Assembly (NCBI RefSeq): GCF_039994875.1
Contig: NZ_CP121196.1
Span: forward strand, 1,674,001 to 1,738,000
Origin: Telmatobacter sp. DSM 110680
Lineage (GTDB): Bacteria; Acidobacteriota; Terriglobia; Terriglobales; Acidobacteriaceae
Reading direction: 5' to 3'
Length of the DNA stretch: 64,000 nt
Numbering within the stretch: position 1 is the first letter of the stretch; the number at the start of each line of letters is the position of its first letter. Positions 60,103 to 64,000 of the stretch are shown here, piece after piece. The position numbers were made by a program, and so were the translations under genes. The notes under the pieces are model-generated. The model ran no database searches and was not told the DNA's origin. It saw only the letters and a program-made list of their open reading frames with translations.

Positions 60103-61485
60103 ATGGATAAAGCAGGAAAGTTAAGTAGACCCAATTTTGTCCGCGCTCGGTTTCTGGGCCTTGTCCTTCTAACGCTCGTAGACGGCATCGCCGCTACGGG
60201 GCAAGGTGCACTCAAGCTCCGAGACGCCATTGAAACAGCCTTGGGCAAAAGCCCTGACGCTGCAATCGCACGAGCTGGCAATCGGGAAGCCGACGCGGGG
60301 GCTGTTCTGTCTCGCACCGCGCTGCTGCCGCAACTGAGCTTTATTGAAGACATCTCCCGCGGAAACGATCCCGTGTATGTTTTCGGCTCGCGGCTGAGGC
60401 AAAGGCAGTTCACGCAAGCAGACTTTGCGATCGATGCTCTAAATCATCCAGATCCGCTTGGCGATTTCTCGACGCGGCTGTCCGGTTCGTGGGTGGCCTT
60501 CGATTCATTTAAGACACAGAGAGAGATTCGTCGTGCCGACAGCTTGAAGCAGAGTGCTCAATTGTCGGGCAAGGCAGTCGATCAGCAGATTGTCTTCCGC
60601 GTCGTGACGGCATACCAATCGGTGCTCTTCGCTCAGCGAGAGGTCGACGTAGCCGAGCACGAGCAGGAGACGGCGGCGGCGCTGCTGACTTCAGTCGACG
60701 ACCACGTAAAGGCTGGCCTTGCGGTCGAGTCCGATCGCATGTCGGCACAGGTGAATGGAGCCGCCCGCAAACAAGAGTTGATTGCGGCACAGGGTGATCT
60801 GGAACTGGCGTGGGCCCAACTGCGAGAAGCGATGGGTGTAGCGGATCTGCAAGCTTCAGATCTAAAACCGATCGAACCGCACACATTCCCGCAGCTTCCG
60901 TTGGAACAGGAAATCGAAACAGCATCCAAGTCGCGCCCGGATATTTCCGCCCTCGCCCTAGCGCGGTCAGCACAGGCATCCGCGGTGGGAGCGGCACGAT
61001 CGGAATTCGGTCCGCGCATAAGCACCTACGGAAATTGGGAAGAGGACCGCGGTTCGCTGGGTGCGTCAGGAGGCAGCAACTGGGTAGCGGGGGTGCAGAT
61101 CAGCATCGACATTTTGCCTTTAGGCAAGCGCGCTCAGGTTGCAAGAGAAACTGCCGCTCAACAACGAATTGAGGCGCAGTTCGCAGCTTCCCAATTGCAT
61201 GTGCGCCTTGAAGTGAACCAGGCACATATCCATCGCCAGACCGCGGCCCTGTCCCTTGAGACTGCGCAGGTCGCGGTGGATCAAGCGACAGAAAGTCTGC
61301 GCATCGTCAGGAATCGCTACGGCGCCGGGCTTGCCACGATTACCGATCTGCTGCGAGCAGAGGATGCGGAGCGGCAGAGCCAATCCAATTACTGGCATGC
61401 GGTCTATGGAAACACCATGGCATATGCCGAACTTCTATACGCGACAGGGACACTGACGCCCGATGCTGCGGAGGAATTGCAATGA
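60103..61485 (+). CDS. TolC-family outer-membrane efflux protein
   Basis: A 460-residue exported protein with an N-terminal hydrophobic signal (FLGLVLLTLVDGIAATG). Two TolC/OEP repeats of long helices follow: LRDAIETALGKSPDAAIARA first, and EQEIETASKSRPDISALALA in the second repeat, then the characteristic SLRIVRNRYGAGLATITDLL. It forms the trimeric outer-membrane duct of an RND pump. No strong ribosome site precedes the ATG; TAATCC lies five nt before it. The stop overlaps the adaptor start by ATGA. Confidence 0.92.
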   Translation: MDKAGKLSRPNFVRARFLGLVLLTLVDGIAATGQGALKLRDAIETALGKSPDAAIARAGNREADAGAVLSRTALLPQLSFIEDISRGNDPVYVFGSRLRQRQFTQADFAIDALNHPDPLGDFSTRLSGSWVAFDSFKTQREIRRADSLKQSAQLSGKAVDQQIVFRVVTAYQSVLFAQREVDVAEHEQETAAALLTSVDDHVKAGLAVESDRMSAQVNGAARKQELIAAQGDLELAWAQLREAMGVADLQASDLKPIEPHTFPQLPLEQEIETASKSRPDISALALARSAQASAVGAARSEFGPRISTYGNWEEDRGSLGASGGSNWVAGVQISIDILPLGKRAQVARETAAQQRIEAQFAASQLHVRLEVNQAHIHRQTAALSLETAQVAVDQATESLRIVRNRYGAGLATITDLLRAEDAERQSQSNYWHAVYGNTMAYAELLYATGTLTPDAAEELQ

Positions 61486-62594
61486 AGAATCTTGTATCGG
61501 GTTTCCTGATGGTTTTCTCCGCAATGCTGCTGGCCGGCTGCGATGGAGCGAACTCTACGCCTGTATCACCTGTACAGACCGTGAACGCACGTGTTGTCGA
61601 GAGTCAACAGCGGCAGGTGCCCCAGATGATCCAATCGACCGGCACCATCCATGCTCGGGAAACCGCAATCATATCCGCGCAGATCATGGGCCGCATCCAG
61701 CAGGTTCTGGTACGCGAAGGGGACGAGGTGCGCGCCGGGCAATCTCTGGTCATACTCGATGACGCGTCGATGCGTGCGTCCGCGGATCAGGCGCAGGCAG
61801 GCGAGCAGGCCGCCAGGAGCCAAATCACCGCGGCTGAAACCGACGCCAAGCTCGCTGCCAGCACGCTGGAACGCTATCGCCAGCTTGAAGTGCAGAAGAG
61901 CGTAAGCCCGCAGGAGATGGATGAAGTAACGCGCCGCGCAGAAGCTGCAACCGCAAGACTCGAAGCTGTGCGAGCGCAATCGGATGCTGCGAGGGCCCAG
62001 GTGGCCGGCGCGCACACGATGCTGGGCTACACGCGAATCGTTGCGCCATTCGCCGGAGTGGTGACCGCACGCATGGCCGATCCAGGGACAATGGCCGCAC
62101 CCGGGGTGTCCCTGCTGCAGATCGATCAGGCCGGAGTTGTGCAGCTTCAGGTCACAGTGGACGAGTCCCTGATCGCTGCCATTCGCAAGGGGATGAAAGT
62201 CCAGGTCGCAGGCAATAGTGCTGACTCCTCAACGATCGACGGTACGGTTGCGGAGATTATGCCCGCCGCCGATCCGGCTAGTCACAGCTTTCTGATCAAG
62301 ATTGATCTGCCGCCCTCAAACCACCTACGCGCGGGCATGTATGCAACTGCGTCGTTTAACAACGGCGTTCGGCAGGCGATTGTTGTCCCCCGAACAGCCA
62401 TTGTGAATCGCGGTTCACTCATTTGTGGATACGTTCTGGACAGCCAGGGAATCGCACAACTTAGAACCCTCACGCTGGGTGCAGAGCAAGCTGATTTCGT
62501 TGAAGTTCTCTCAGGGCTCTCTTCTGGAGAAAAGCTTGTCGATGGTCCCGAAGATCGCGACCTTGCCGGCAAACGCGTCGAGGTTCAACCATGA
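61482..62594 (+). CDS. RND efflux periplasmic adaptor lipoprotein
   Basis: A 370-residue membrane-fusion protein. Lipobox LAGC near residue 20 anchors it in the inner membrane. A biotinyl-lipoyl-like half (GRIQQVLVREGDEVRAGQSL), a helical hairpin (EQAARSQITAAETDAK to ARAQVAGAHTMLGYT), the second lipoyl half (IVAPFAGVVTARMADPGTMAAPG), and beta-barrel and membrane-proximal domains follow. It joins TolC to the RND pump. Flanked by ATGA overlaps on both sides. Confidence 0.94.
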   Translation: MKNLVSGFLMVFSAMLLAGCDGANSTPVSPVQTVNARVVESQQRQVPQMIQSTGTIHARETAIISAQIMGRIQQVLVREGDEVRAGQSLVILDDASMRASADQAQAGEQAARSQITAAETDAKLAASTLERYRQLEVQKSVSPQEMDEVTRRAEAATARLEAVRAQSDAARAQVAGAHTMLGYTRIVAPFAGVVTARMADPGTMAAPGVSLLQIDQAGVVQLQVTVDESLIAAIRKGMKVQVAGNSADSSTIDGTVAEIMPAADPASHSFLIKIDLPPSNHLRAGMYATASFNNGVRQAIVVPRTAIVNRGSLICGYVLDSQGIAQLRTLTLGAEQADFVEVLSGLSSGEKLVDGPEDRDLAGKRVEVQP

Positions 62595-64000
62595 AGCAGG
62601 ACCTTGGAATCGCCGGGCGACTGGCACACAGCTTTCTCAATTCCAAACTGACGCCGCTGTTCGTCGCTGCGTCGCTGGCTGTCGGAATTTTTTCGGTTGT
62701 CATCATCCCCCGCGAAGAAGAACCGCAGATTCTCGTACCAATGCTCGACATCACCACCGCCATGCCGGGCGCCTCACCGACAGAGGTTGAAGAACGCGTC
62801 ACTCTACCCATCGAAAATCTCGTCCATCAGATCAGTGGTGTCGAGTATGTTTACTCAACGTCGAGCCCCGGGCAGAGCTTGGTCATCGTGCGGTTCCTGG
62901 TCGGTACTCCGCAGGAAGATGCGCTGATCAAGGTTTACAGCAAGCTCTATTCCAACTTCGACCGCATGACTCCCGGCGTTTCCCAGCCGATCATCAAGGC
63001 CCGTTCGATTGATGATGTTCCTATTCTTGCCCTCACGCTTTGGGGCGCGCACTATAACGGGTATCAACTTCGCAGTTTCGCGGCAGAGATCCAGCACAAT
63101 ATCGCGCAGATTTCCGATGTGTCAGAGACGGTGATCATCGGCGGTCTTCCGCGCACCATGCGGGTTGTTCTCAGCACCGGAAAACTGAATGCGTACGGAT
63201 TGTCCGCGATGGCCATCGTCAGCCGTTTGCAGGGCGCCAACGCCACCGTGCAGGCAGGAAGATTTGCCGAAAATAATCAGGAGGTTCGCGTCGAGGCCGG
63301 GAACCTTTTTTCAAGCCAGGCAGATCTCGAAAGTGTAGTTGTCGGTGTCGTTCGTGGGCATCCGGTTTATCTTCGCGATGTTGCGGAAAAGATCGTTGAT
63401 GGCGCGGCGGAACCTTCGGATTATGTGGTTTTCGGCACTACGAATGCTGCCGCAACGGGAGTTCAGGGGGCGCGCCAATATCCCGCAGTCACCGTAACCG
63501 TGGCCAAGCGCAAAGGCACCAACGCAACTGAAATCTCAAATGCTGTTCTCAAGCGCGTTCATGAAATGCAGGGCGTCATCATCCCTGCCGATGTGACCGT
63601 GACCACTACGCGCAATTATGGAGAGACAGCCAAAAACAAATCAGATGAGTTGCTAGAGCACTTGCTGCTGGCGACTCTATCGGTCACTTTTCTGGTTGCC
63701 TTGTTTTTAGGATGGCGCGAGTCTGGAGTGGTGCTGCTCGCGATTCCGGTCACGCTCGCGCTCACCATGTCGGTGTTTTATTTGTTGGGTTACACCATCA
63801 ATCGGGTCACCTTGTTTGCCTTGATCTTCAGCATCGGCATTCTTGTGGACGACGCAATCGTGGTGGTCGAGAACATGGTGCGTCACTTCCGACTGCCTGA
63901 AAATCACGGTCGCCCGCTGAGCCAGATTGCAGTTGAAGCCGTAGCTGAAGTTGGCAATCCCACAATTCTCGCGACGTTTGCCGTAATTGCCGCTGTTCTT
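62591..64000 (+). CDS. RND efflux permease, 5' part only
   Basis: The first 470 codons of an AcrB-type permease, cut by the window end (full genes have ~1,030). From ATG 62591 (ATGA overlap with the adaptor) the translation begins MKQDLGIAGRLAHSFLNSKL, then membrane helix 1 and the PREEEPQI element and GASPTEVEERVTLPIE. A porter domain and helices 2-4 follow, with VDDAIVVVEN, where the two Asp residues of the proton relay lie. The PREEEPQI element is typical of one RND branch whose substrates vary, so drug or solvent export is likely but the substrate cannot be named. Confidence 0.95.
   Translation, partial: MKQDLGIAGRLAHSFLNSKLTPLFVAASLAVGIFSVVIIPREEEPQILVPMLDITTAMPGASPTEVEERVTLPIENLVHQISGVEYVYSTSSPGQSLVIVRFLVGTPQEDALIKVYSKLYSNFDRMTPGVSQPIIKARSIDDVPILALTLWGAHYNGYQLRSFAAEIQHNIAQISDVSETVIIGGLPRTMRVVLSTGKLNAYGLSAMAIVSRLQGANATVQAGRFAENNQEVRVEAGNLFSSQADLESVVVGVVRGHPVYLRDVAEKIVDGAAEPSDYVVFGTTNAAATGVQGARQYPAVTVTVAKRKGTNATEISNAVLKRVHEMQGVIIPADVTVTTTRNYGETAKNKSDELLEHLLLATLSVTFLVALFLGWRESGVVLLAIPVTLALTMSVFYLLGYTINRVTLFALIFSIGILVDDAIVVVENMVRHFRLPENHGRPLSQIAVEAVAEVGNPTILATFAVIAAVL

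Overview
The window looks like a chromosomal segment of an acidobacterium (Acidobacteriota, probably class Terriglobia). This rests on a GC-rich, densely coded backbone with essential genes (pyrG, kdsA, nusB, mnmA, rpmB), the abundance of exported and lipid-anchored proteins of the type common in that phylum, and a high-affinity [NiFe]-hydrogenase cluster of the actinobacterial/acidobacterial group 1h type. Taxonomy is inferred from recalled protein families; no search was run. No tRNA, rRNA, CRISPR array, transposase or prophage was seen.

Layout. 1-7.4 kb: a small membrane protein, a leftward pyrG / HhH-like protein / kdsA block, an exported protein, a quinone-oxidoreductase-like enzyme and an aldo/keto reductase. 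7.4-10.1 kb: a leftward pair of a two-domain KaiC-type ATPase and a soluble histidine kinase, joined by an ATGA overlap. 10.3-17.9 kb: an S9 peptidase, a large lipoprotein, a VOC-lumazine synthase fusion coupled to nusB, and YtxH and DUF948-like envelope proteins. 18-24.5 kb: GH51 arabinofuranosidase, mnmA, a cysteine desulfurase and mutY. 24.5-31 kb: M28 peptidase, two small Cys-rich proteins, OsmC, RidA, MsrB, a class A beta-lactamase-like protein that lacks the usual omega-loop glutamate, and rpmB. 31-35 kb: an OmpR-type two-component system and a luciferase-like oxidoreductase.

35.3-41.9 kb is a leftward block: acyl-CoA/acetate CoA-transferase, ferredoxin, VOR-type alpha subunit, fused beta-gamma subunit, IlvE and glutamate dehydrogenase. 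Together these can convert branched-chain amino acids to acyl-CoAs and free acids while reducing ferredoxin. 42-47.7 kb carries a BON lipoprotein, a minimal M50-like protease, a DUF192-PilZ fusion with a very long disordered linker, and a second PilZ protein behind a structured leader.

47.8-59.5 kb is the most interesting part: a leftward hydrogenase locus. Its distal part is hhyS-hhyL-NifU-like-DUF5947-like-DUF6084-like-unknown-maturation protease-small membrane protein-YceI. Its promoter-proximal part is a second, solitary hydrogenase small subunit followed directly by a PAS histidine kinase and a NarL-type response regulator. I propose that the second small subunit, kinase and regulator form a hydrogen- or redox-sensing module controlling the hydrogenase. 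After a small lmo0937-type membrane peptide, the window ends (60.1-64 kb) in a rightward TolC / membrane-fusion / RND efflux operon, with the RND gene cut by the window edge.

Across the window at least seven genes without a Shine-Dalgarno sequence share a TAnnnT hexamer 6-7 nt before the start codon, which suggests leaderless transcription.
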